DNA from: Bacteroidota bacterium
GTDB taxonomy: Bacteria > Bacteroidota > Bacteroidia > Flavobacteriales > Weeksellaceae
Reading direction: 5' to 3'
Assembly (NCBI GenBank): GCA_023422635.1
Contig: JAFAGO010000029.1
Coordinates: 62,001 to 126,000 of the forward strand
DNA length: 64,000 bases
Part shown: in pieces, positions 57,695 through 64,000 of the stretch
How the letters are laid out: each line of letters begins with the position of its first letter
How positions within the stretch are numbered: position 1 is the first letter of the stretch
Position numbers and translations under genes: made by a program
The notes under the pieces: generated by a model
The model's database searches: none
Told to the model about the DNA's origin: nothing
The model's input: the letters and a program-made list of their open reading frames with translations, nothing else

Positions 57695-58309
57695 TTATGC
57701 GCCACCGAATTTGTTGGCGTAATCGCGAAGCGATGCTTTTATAACTTCTTTTGCTTCATCTTTACCATATACTTCTTGAATTCTACATTTAGCAGGTTCA
57801 TCTGGAAGGTTTTTATAGGTAAGGAAGTAGTGCATTAAACGTTTTACTTCAGCTTGAGGAAGTTCAGAAATATCACGGAAGTGTCCAAAAGCGTGATCGC
57901 CCTTCATTACCGCAACAATTTTATCATCCGCCTCTCCTTTATCGATCATTTTGAATCCACCGATTGGAATCGCTTCCATCAACATTCCACCGTTGTGAAT
58001 ATTATGCGAACTTAAAACGCAAATATCCAAGGGGTCCAAATCTCCTCTATCCACATCATCTGCTCCACTTTCAACAGCCAATCTTTTCACTTCGTCGTGG
58101 CAATACGTTCTTGGGATAAAACCGTACAATGCAGGAATAATATTGGAAAACTGTTGTGGACGGTCCACTTTTAAGTAACCGGTTTCTTTATCGACTTCAT
58201 ATTTAATAGTGTCGGACGGAACGATTTCTACAAATACATTCACCACGTCCGGAGCATCTTTACCGGCAGTAATTCCGTGCCAAGGATGCGCTTTAAAATT
58301 AGGTATCAT
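57695..58309 (-). CDS. ppa: Soluble inorganic pyrophosphatase
   Basis: The 204-residue family I pyrophosphatase hydrolyses PPi from biosynthesis. The catalytic-site segments are FVEIVPSDTIKYEVDKETGYLKVDRP (in parts: EIVPSDTIKYEVDK), YGFIPRTYC and the metal motif DRGDLDPLDICVL, plus KGEADDKIVAVM-like IDKGEADDKIVAV. The length is slightly above that of E. coli Ppa. It lies beside the membrane pyrophosphatase gene, so the two ways of using PPi are encoded next to each other, but a terminator separates them. Confidence 0.95.
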   Translation of the reverse strand: MIPNFKAHPWHGITAGKDAPDVVNVFVEIVPSDTIKYEVDKETGYLKVDRPQQFSNIIPALYGFIPRTYCHDEVKRLAVESGADDVDRGDLDPLDICVLSSHNIHNGGMLMEAIPIGGFKMIDKGEADDKIVAVMKGDHAFGHFRDISELPQAEVKRLMHYFLTYKNLPDEPAKCRIQEVYGKDEAKEVIKASLRDYANKFGGA

Positions 58310-58311
58310 TT

Positions 58312-58833
58312 TTATGATTTATAATTTAAAATTAATAATTCTTTTTTGAGTTCATCAATGGTTTCGGAAATAAAATCTCCTTCATTAAGATAATTGAGCA
58401 GGAAAAGAGATTTAAAATCTTCCAAATTTGCATGCGCTCCTAAACCTTCATGAGTGTTACGCAACATATTGAGGATTTGTTCTTTTGCGCTAACAATATT
58501 CTTCCAATTTACACTGCTCATGTAGATTTGTTGAGCCGTATTGTATTCAAATTCTTCGTGAATACTTTTCTCGGTTAAAAAAAGAAACTCGTGTGGCGCC
58601 AATGTTTTATCAAATCGTGCAACGAGATTCACGGGTTTTATTCGTTCCAAAAAAAGCGTCATTCTTTCAAAAGATTGAAATCGTAGATCGTTTCCCTCTT
58701 TTATTGCAAGCATCTTTAACTCTCTCTCCTTCAAATTAGTATAAACCGTAACAAACTGACGAAGCAAAACCAAAAAAGGAATTGCCAACACTAATGCAAA
58801 AGCATATGGTAGATAATCGGAATAGCTTGTCAT
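58312..58833 (-). CDS. Conserved membrane-anchored protein of unknown function
   Basis: The 173-residue protein has one N-terminal transmembrane helix (LPYAFALVLAIPFLVLLRQF, about 8-27) and a cytosolic helical domain. The latter has RFQSFERMTLFLERIKPVNLV (key parts FERMTLFLERI), HEFLFLTEKSIHEEFEYNTAQQIYM (HEFLFLTEKSIHEEFEYN) and a late LLNYLNEGDFISETIDELKKEL. This pattern is widely conserved in Bacteroidetes next to ppa or hppA, without known function. It ends 2 bp before ppa starts and is certainly co-transcribed. Confidence 0.82.
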   Translation of the reverse strand: MTSYSDYLPYAFALVLAIPFLVLLRQFVTVYTNLKERELKMLAIKEGNDLRFQSFERMTLFLERIKPVNLVARFDKTLAPHEFLFLTEKSIHEEFEYNTAQQIYMSSVNWKNIVSAKEQILNMLRNTHEGLGAHANLEDFKSLFLLNYLNEGDFISETIDELKKELLILNYKS

Positions 58834-58926
58834 AATTTAAGACGCCAAATTTACTAATAATTTACGTATTACTTTCAAATTTTATTTTGCAACCTTGCTT
58901 TTGGTATTAAATTCATAAAATAAATA

Positions 58927-59832
58927 TTAAAGAAACGGAATATACTTTTTAAAAATCGATGTGATTATTTGTTTTTTAGTTTGATAAACAATCGGATATT
59001 GATAAGCTATTGCGCCAAAACGTTCGTTAAATTTTGCAACATTCTCAACTTCACTTCCCATAAAATCAAAGCTTTTTAATTCAATCACATTTTGAAGAAC
59101 ATAATCAATCATAATCGAAGGAAAGTTGGTGTTTACAACAGGGAAATTATTAACAAAAAGACTCAGATAAAATTGGTTTTTGCCCTCATATAAATACACG
59201 AAGGATTGCGCTTCATTTTTGTATTCCATCACGCTGCACCAACCTATTTTTGCATTTACTAAACTCAAAAATTTGTGATAATACGCTTCACAATCACTTT
59301 TACTTGTTGCGCCTTTCATATTATTTAAAAAGAAAGATCGGTCGCTAGAGTTTATATCATTTCTAAACTGAAGATGATCTTTAAAATCGTCGAGTATTCT
59401 TACGTTCCTTCTTCGATGAACACTGTATTTTTTCTTCACCGATGCGTACTCACTTTTCTGAATACGATAAGAAGTTTTACAATTGATGGCATAAGGAAAG
59501 TGATTCTCTGAATTAAACGCATACTGAACCACCAAAAATTTCTCCATTAAAAAGCCATGAAACGCTGCATTTAGTGTGGGGTTATCTGTTTCCGAAAAAA
59601 CGCCTAACTGCTGACAAATTTTAGGCATGATCACAAATGGAATCCCAAATTTCTTTTTAATCATCAGTGGCATCACCGCTTGGTAATCGCTGTATTCCAA
59701 AATCAACCAATCTTCATCGGCGACAATATCTAGAAAATGTATCGCTGCATAATCTGCATTTTGAACTGCATTTTCTAAACACAGATTGTATTTTTCAATA
59801 TCGATTTTATTTCTTTTAATGATGGTAATCAT
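58927..59832 (-). CDS. FemAB/GNAT-like acyltransferase-fold protein
   Basis: The 301-residue soluble protein resembles the FemX/GNAT double-fold group: YQAVMPLMIKKKFGIPFVIMP (key part VMPLMIKKKFGIP) in the first half and LKSFDFMGSEVENVAKFNERFGA near the C-terminus, the FDFxGS...F..RFGA signature of such transferases. No acyl-CoA loop (Q/RxxGxG/A) is evident, so an aminoacyl-tRNA or other donor is possible. It overlaps radC by 4 bp (ATGA), implying coupling. The substrate is unknown. Confidence 0.72.
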   Translation of the reverse strand: MITIIKRNKIDIEKYNLCLENAVQNADYAAIHFLDIVADEDWLILEYSDYQAVMPLMIKKKFGIPFVIMPKICQQLGVFSETDNPTLNAAFHGFLMEKFLVVQYAFNSENHFPYAINCKTSYRIQKSEYASVKKKYSVHRRRNVRILDDFKDHLQFRNDINSSDRSFFLNNMKGATSKSDCEAYYHKFLSLVNAKIGWCSVMEYKNEAQSFVYLYEGKNQFYLSLFVNNFPVVNTNFPSIMIDYVLQNVIELKSFDFMGSEVENVAKFNERFGAIAYQYPIVYQTKKQIITSIFKKYIPFL

Positions 59833-60506
59833 AACCTATTTTCGTCGGCAAAACTATAATATCCTTTCTGCGAAATGATGAGGTGATCGAGAAGGTTGAT
59901 ATTTAATAATTTGCCAGCATCCTTTATTTTTTGGGTAATATTCAGGTCGGATTTGCTGGGCGTAAGATTTCCTGAAGGATGATTGTGCGCCACGATAATA
60001 CTGGTTGACCAATGTTCTAAAGCTGTTTTAAAAAGTACGCGAACATCTACAACCGATTCTGCAATTCCGCCTTTGGTTAAATTGGTTCGGTGAATGACTT
60101 CATTATTCTGATTCAGAAAGATGGCCCAAAATTCTTCGGTGTGAAGATCAGCAAGCAATGGTCCTAAAACTTGATAAGCTGTTTTGGAATCGGAAATTTT
60201 TACTCTTTGCGGAATTTCTTGTTGAGATTTCCTTCGACCGATTTCTAATGCAGTTGCAATTGAAATCGCTTTCGCTTCGCCAACGCCTTTAAATTTTAAG
60301 AAATCTTTTATGGTAAATTTTGCTAAAGTATTCCAATTGTTATTGGCAGCATCCAAAATGCGTCGCGCCAATTCCACAGCACTTTCATTACGGTTTCCGC
60401 TTCCCATAATAATCGCGAGCAATTCTGAATCGGAAAGTGAATCTTTGCCTTTAAGCAAAAATTTTTCCCGAGGTCGATCATCTTCAGCAAGTGATTTTAT
60501 GGACAT
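59829..60506 (-). CDS. radC: RadC-family JAB-domain protein
   Basis: The 225-residue protein has an N-terminal helix-hairpin-helix (DFLKFKGVGEAKAISIATALEIG, about 68-90). The C-terminal JAB/MPN metalloprotease-like domain has the complete zinc motif HNHPSGNLTPSKSD (His174, His176, Ser184, Asp187). Despite the name, a repair role is not supported experimentally; JAB domains cleave isopeptide or related bonds. The genomic form is the classical chromosomal RadC, not the mobile-element type. Confidence 0.93.
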   Translation of the reverse strand: MSIKSLAEDDRPREKFLLKGKDSLSDSELLAIIMGSGNRNESAVELARRILDAANNNWNTLAKFTIKDFLKFKGVGEAKAISIATALEIGRRKSQQEIPQRVKISDSKTAYQVLGPLLADLHTEEFWAIFLNQNNEVIHRTNLTKGGIAESVVDVRVLFKTALEHWSTSIIVAHNHPSGNLTPSKSDLNITQKIKDAGKLLNINLLDHLIISQKGYYSFADENRL

Positions 60507-60533
60507 AAGTTCATCCGTTTTATGGCAATTATT

Positions 60534-61202
60534 TTATAAAATTAAACCATCTTTCATCACCAATTTTCTATCTGTTGTGTCCGCCAATCCCGCGTTGTGC
60601 GTAACAATTACAAAGGTTTGATTGTATTTATCGCGCAGATCAAAAAAGAGTTGATGAAGATCGTCTGCATTTTTGGAATCGAGATTTCCTGTAGGTTCAT
60701 CGGCTAAAATGATTTTTGGTGAATTAATTAAAGCGCGCACCACTGCCACCCTTTGAGCTTCTCCACCAGAAAGCTGGCTCGGTTTGTGGTGAAGGCGATC
60801 TGCAATTCGAAGGTCTTCAAACAGAGAGAAAGCCTTATCCATAAATTCTTTTTCGTTATGCGCACCTGCAATTTTTGTGGGAAGAAGTGCATTTTCTAAA
60901 GCGGTAAATTCGGGAAGTAATTGATGGAATTGAAATACAAATCCAATATTTTCATTTCTAAATTTTGAAAGTTCTTTGTCCTTCATGTTCACGAAAGATC
61001 GTCCATCTAAAGCGATTTCTGTATTGAACTTTTCTGGAGAAGAGGGCTGATCCAAGGTACCCAAAATTTGCAGTAATGTTGATTTTCCTGCTCCTGATTC
61101 TCCAACAATGGATACGACTTCGCCTTCGATAATGTGGATATCTACGCCTTTCAACACTTCGAGATCTCCGTAGAATTTGTGAATATTTTTCGCTTTAATC
61201 AT
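60534..61202 (-). CDS. lolD: LolD-type ABC transporter ATPase
   Basis: The 222-residue ATPase has Walker A GESGAGKSTL (34-43), signature LSGGEAQRVAVVRAL (about 143-157), Walker B IILADEPTGNLD (about 163-174) and switch His in VTHN. The MacB/LolD group releases lipoproteins from the inner membrane with LolCE-type permeases. No permease gene is adjacent, so the partner lies elsewhere. The ATG follows a TATTTTTG box by 5 nt. Confidence 0.9.
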   Translation of the reverse strand: MIKAKNIHKFYGDLEVLKGVDIHIIEGEVVSIVGESGAGKSTLLQILGTLDQPSSPEKFNTEIALDGRSFVNMKDKELSKFRNENIGFVFQFHQLLPEFTALENALLPTKIAGAHNEKEFMDKAFSLFEDLRIADRLHHKPSQLSGGEAQRVAVVRALINSPKIILADEPTGNLDSKNADDLHQLFFDLRDKYNQTFVIVTHNAGLADTTDRKLVMKDGLIL

Positions 61203-61207
61203 AACTT

Positions 61208-61215
61208 CAAAAATA
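61208..61215 (-). promoter_or_regulatory. -7 box of lolD
   Basis: Minus-strand TATTTTTG, 5 nt before the lolD ATG; another candidate for an almost leaderless transcript. Confidence 0.45.
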
Positions 61216-61377
61216 GTGATTAGTATTGAGATTTAAAATTTGATGGTGCAGATTTTTAGAAATTTTACAATTGCCGTAAAAATAGAAAGGTTATACCATC
61301 ACATCATCTTTTTATTTCAAGAGATTGCGATTCACAAATGGAACTTTTGGCGATTATTATTTTATTCTTTTGAACCG

Positions 61378-61512
61378 AAATTTTCCAACGGATTTTCCGT
61401 TTCGCGTAAGTGATTGCAGAGAAAATCCCGCAGTGGAGCCGCGGAGCGAAGCGGAGCGGCAAAACGAGGAATTGTAACGGAAAGCACGGTATTTTTCGCG
61501 GTTGGAATTGTT
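61378..61512. repeat. GC-rich, probably dispersed intergenic element
   Basis: The 387-bp gap between lolD and pdhC contains a stretch with clearly higher GC than its surroundings. It is built from GGAGC/GCGGAGC units, with GCCGC (61438-61442) and GCGGC (61456-61460) able to pair as a hairpin. It encodes no convincing protein on either strand. It looks like a dispersed repeat; I recall similar stretches in Chryseobacterium genomes but cannot verify this. Confidence 0.45.
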
Positions 61513-61536
61513 GCTGCGAAAATATACGCCATAAAA

Positions 61537-61567
61537 AAAATCCTTCAACAAAATGCTGAAGGATTTT
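61537..61567 (-). terminator. pdhC terminator
   Basis: An 11-bp perfect stem AAAATCCTTCA (61537-61547) with TGAAGGATTTT (61557-61567), 9-nt loop, followed on the minus strand by a T-run (A-run 61533-61540). Confidence 0.9.
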
Positions 61568-61589
61568 CTGTATGTAATAAGTCGTACGA

Positions 61590-63215
61590 TTACAGCAATA
61601 GTGTTAATGGCTGCTCAAGATACGTTCTTAAAGTTTGTAGAAATTGTGCTCCTGTAGCACCATCGATTACGCGATGATCGCATGCTAAGGAAAGTTTCAT
61701 GGTATTTCCCACAACTATTTGTCCGTCTTTTACCACTGGTTTTTCAACGATTCCACCTACGGAAAGTATCGCTGAGTTTGGTTGATTGATGATGGACGTA
61801 AAGGTTTCGATTCCGAACATACCTAAATTGGATACGGAGAATGTTGAACCTTCCATTTCATTAGCTTTCAACGCTTTTGTTTTTGCTCTGGACGCCATAT
61901 CTTTAACAGATGCAGAAATTTGATTGTAGTTCATGAAATCTGTATTTTTAAGTACAGGTACCACCAAACCATCAGGTACTGCTACGGCAACGCCCACATT
62001 AATGTTTCCGTGGTGTACGATTTTATCGCCTGCCCAAGAAGAATTAACTTGTGGATGTTTTCTTAACGCCATTGCTACCGCTTTGATAATCATATCGTTG
62101 AAAGAAACTTTTGTATCTGGAAGAGAGTTGATTTCTTTTCTTGCTTCGATCGCCTTATCCATGCTGATTTCCACCATTAGATAATAATGCGGCGCTGTGA
62201 ATTTACTCTCTGCCAAACGTTTAGCGATAATATTACGCATTTGCGAGTTTGGCGTTTCGGAATCTTCACCGGCAACGAAATTAACTGCTGCTTGCGCTGG
62301 AGCTGCTGCAGGTTGTGCTGCTTTAGGAGCTGTGGCTGCTGCAGGTGTAAAGTTTTCGATATCTTTTTTAACGATTCTGCCGTTTTCGCCAGAACCTTGA
62401 AGGGCATGAATATCAATTCCTTTATCTTCTGCCATTTTTCTTGCCAATGGAGAAATTGCAACTCTATCCGAAGATGAAGCGGCTACTGCTGGCTGAGAAA
62501 CGTCTTTAGCAGCTACTGCATTTTCTTGCGATTTTTGTGCAGCTGGTACAGCTTGTGGTTTACCTCCTCCTGCAACGATTGCAGAAACATCGGTTCCCGC
62601 AGGACCAATAATCGCTAAGACTGTATCTACCGGTGAAGCATCGCCTTCTGCAACGCCTTGATAAAGTAATGTTCCATCTACTTCTGATTCAAAATCTTGA
62701 ACGGCTTTGTCGGTTTCGATTTCTGCAAGAATATCGCCTTCTTTTACCGCATCGCCAACATTTTTATGCCATTTTGCAACTTTACCTTCAGACATGGTAT
62801 CGGAAAGGCGCGGCATGGTGATAACTTCTACGCCTTCTGGAATTTCTGCTGAAGCAGTTTCCTTTTCAACTGGCTCAGTAGTTTCAACGTCAGTAACGTT
62901 GTTCTCTGTTTTATGTTCTTCAGGAATAGCTGCTGCTTCTGAAGTGGCACCATCTTTTAGGGAAGAGATATCTTCACCTTCGTTACCAATAATCGCTAAA
63001 ATAGAATCTACTGGAGCAGAAGCTCCTTCTTCCACACCGATGTACAAAAGGGTACCTTCAGTTTCGGATTCGAAATCCTGAACGGCTTTATCGGTTTCAA
63101 TTTCCGCAAGGATATCGCCTTCTTTTACTTTGTCGCCTACTTTTTTATGCCATTTTGCCACCTTACCATCCGTCATTGTATCGGAAAGTCGTGGCATTGT
63201 GATTACTTCTGCCAT
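61590..63215 (-). CDS. pdhC: Pyruvate dehydrogenase E2 (dihydrolipoamide acetyltransferase)
   Basis: The 541-residue core subunit carries two lipoyl domains with the same ETDKAVQDFESE motif (lipoyl lysines 43 and 170), joined by an acidic linker. A peripheral-subunit-binding domain follows (about 250-285, ISPLARKMAEDKGID). After an Ala/Pro-rich hinge comes the acetyltransferase domain, with catalytic DHRVIDGATGA (His514). It transfers acetyl groups to CoA in the cytosolic pyruvate dehydrogenase complex. The two lipoyl domains are so alike that they are a recent internal duplication. It lies 82 bp downstream of pdhA. Confidence 0.96.
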   Translation of the reverse strand: MAEVITMPRLSDTMTDGKVAKWHKKVGDKVKEGDILAEIETDKAVQDFESETEGTLLYIGVEEGASAPVDSILAIIGNEGEDISSLKDGATSEAAAIPEEHKTENNVTDVETTEPVEKETASAEIPEGVEVITMPRLSDTMSEGKVAKWHKNVGDAVKEGDILAEIETDKAVQDFESEVDGTLLYQGVAEGDASPVDTVLAIIGPAGTDVSAIVAGGGKPQAVPAAQKSQENAVAAKDVSQPAVAASSSDRVAISPLARKMAEDKGIDIHALQGSGENGRIVKKDIENFTPAAATAPKAAQPAAAPAQAAVNFVAGEDSETPNSQMRNIIAKRLAESKFTAPHYYLMVEISMDKAIEARKEINSLPDTKVSFNDMIIKAVAMALRKHPQVNSSWAGDKIVHHGNINVGVAVAVPDGLVVPVLKNTDFMNYNQISASVKDMASRAKTKALKANEMEGSTFSVSNLGMFGIETFTSIINQPNSAILSVGGIVEKPVVKDGQIVVGNTMKLSLACDHRVIDGATGAQFLQTLRTYLEQPLTLLL

Positions 63216-63297
63216 ATTTTATAAATGTGATAATGAGTGAATGTGGAATTTAGAAATCGTAATTCCTAACTTCCACAATTACTTAATAATCGATTGT

Positions 63298-64000
63298 TTA
63301 GTTTTCTAATTTGTCTACAAAAGGATAATTTTCCTGAGCATATACATACTCGTAGATTTTCTCTGGATCTGGATATGGAGAATTTTCCATAAAATCTACA
63401 CATTCTTCAACAAAATCTTTAGATTCTGAATCAATTGCGTTTAATTCTTCTTCTGTTGCCCAACCATTTTGTAAAATTCTGTTTTTCACCAATTCGATAG
63501 GATCGTCTTCTTTATGAAGCGCAACTTCTTCTTTGGTTCTGTATGGTTCAGCATCGGACATAGAGTGACCTCTGTAACGATATGTTCTGGCTTCAATAAA
63601 AGTTGGACCATCACCTCTTCTTGCTCTTTCGATTGCTTCATGAGCTGCTTCTGCCACTTTTTCAGGATCCATAGCATCTACTGCTAAACAAGGCATTTCA
63701 TATCCTAATCCTAATTTGTAAATATCTTCGTGGTTTGCAGTCCTGTGTACTGAAGTTCCCATTGCATATTGGTTATTTTCTACCACAAAAACTACAGGAA
63801 GTTTCCAGTTCATTGCCATATTGAAGGTTTCGTGCAAAGATCCTTGTCTTGCAGCTCCATCTCCAAAAAACGTCATACAAACCGCTTTACGGTCAAAATA
63901 TTTATCTGCAAATGCGATTCCAGCGCCCAAAGGAATTTGGCCTCCAACGATACCGTGTCCACCATAGAAACGGTGCTCTTTGCTAAAAATATGCATAGAA
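63298..64000 (-). CDS. pdhA: Pyruvate dehydrogenase E1 alpha subunit (N-terminus beyond window)
   Basis: The last 234 codons, including the stop, are visible. The frame enters from the right edge with the SMHIFSKEH segment. The thiamine-diphosphate motif GDGAARQGSLHE...VVENNQYAMGTS (about 60 residues into the visible part) and RYRGHSMSDAEPYR, with the phosphorylation-loop equivalent, identify E1 alpha of the alpha/beta type. The family is about 330 residues, so roughly 100 are missing. It decarboxylates pyruvate and acetylates the lipoyl arm of PdhC encoded next. Confidence 0.95.
   Translation of the reverse strand, partial: SMHIFSKEHRFYGGHGIVGGQIPLGAGIAFADKYFDRKAVCMTFFGDGAARQGSLHETFNMAMNWKLPVVFVVENNQYAMGTSVHRTANHEDIYKLGLGYEMPCLAVDAMDPEKVAEAAHEAIERARRGDGPTFIEARTYRYRGHSMSDAEPYRTKEEVALHKEDDPIELVKNRILQNGWATEEELNAIDSESKDFVEECVDFMENSPYPDPEKIYEYVYAQENYPFVDKLEN

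Noticed and set aside
61414..61677. Plus-strand ORF of 87 codons in the GC-rich block
   Set aside because: It runs antisense into the end of pdhC and consists largely of translated repeat units; composition is not protein-like.
62197..63081. Several antisense ORFs opposite pdhC
   Set aside because: They follow from the Ala/Pro/Glu-rich codon pattern of the lipoyl and hinge regions and lack starts, promoters or family resemblance.
1..64000. tRNA, rRNA and tmRNA genes
   Set aside because: The intergenic gaps were scanned by eye for T-loop-like GTTCRANYC and acceptor pairs and for rRNA-like blocks; none was found. A tRNAscan/Infernal run would settle it.

Overview
The window looks like a piece of the chromosome of a flavobacterium, most likely of the Chryseobacterium/Weeksellaceae group. 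This is inferred from several signs: low GC, almost no Shine-Dalgarno sequences, many promoters with the Bacteroidetes -7 element TAnnTTTG, a SusC/SusD/SusE locus, the ftsX-DUF3098-uppP-truB order, type II DAHP synthase fused to chorismate mutase, and thiolase/acyl-CoA dehydrogenase genes of Bacteroidetes type. No rRNA, tRNA, CRISPR array, prophage or intact insertion sequence was seen. The region is mostly core genome.

Layout. 1-6.7 kb: a starch/maltodextrin-type outer-membrane uptake locus on the minus strand (susC, susD, susE, and a cut SusE/SusF-like gene). 7-12.8 kb: metG, small secreted and membrane proteins, methyltransferases, a tyrosine phosphatase. 12.9-20.7 kb: dnaA, a hotdog thioesterase, peptidase E, a TPR protein, a transaldolase-like aldolase, an M20 dipeptidase, an OmpA lipoprotein and a THUMP-like methyltransferase. 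20.7-24.7 kb: methylmalonyl-CoA mutase small subunit, FtsB-like protein, uridine kinase, SanA-like protein and a PaaE-like reductase. 24.7-27.2 kb: a thioredoxin-like lipoprotein with an iron-type ABC permease and ATPase. 27.3-33.8 kb: a MarR-headed beta-oxidation operon (hydratase/dehydrogenase, thiolase, acyl-CoA dehydrogenase), interrupted by a four-helix-bundle gene and by unusual heptamer repeats. 33.8-41 kb: a small HD hydrolase, rluF, truB, uppP, ftsX, rsmA, ribF and others, ending in a MITE-like element. 41.2-44.2 kb: a two-component system followed by two PepSY-like proteins. 44.2-50.3 kb: glutathione peroxidase, kdsB, an aminotransferase, ndk and rsgA. 50.4-54.8 kb: DAHP synthase/chorismate mutase, dnaX, and a methionine-type aminotransferase. 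54.8-64 kb: membrane pyrophosphatase, soluble pyrophosphatase, radC, lolD, and the pyruvate dehydrogenase genes pdhC and pdhA (cut).

The main observations are these. (1) An unlisted 48-codon leader peptide lies in front of the DAHP synthase/chorismate mutase gene; 13 of its last 21 residues are Phe, Tyr or Trp, which is the signature of an aromatic amino acid attenuator. (2) dnaX is split at a run of ten A residues, so that the in-frame product is a gamma-like protein and a -1 shift gives a tau-like protein. (3) A near-perfect sigma-54 promoter is followed by a UUCG-loop terminator in the gap between ndk and rsgA, predicting an RNA of about 65-70 nt. (4) The membrane pyrophosphatase carries a C-terminal OmpA peptidoglycan-binding domain. 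(5) Inverted pairs of 7-bp tandem repeats occupy two spacers of the fatty-acid operon. (6) A 193-bp element with long terminal inverted repeats sits directly upstream of a YjbR-family gene.
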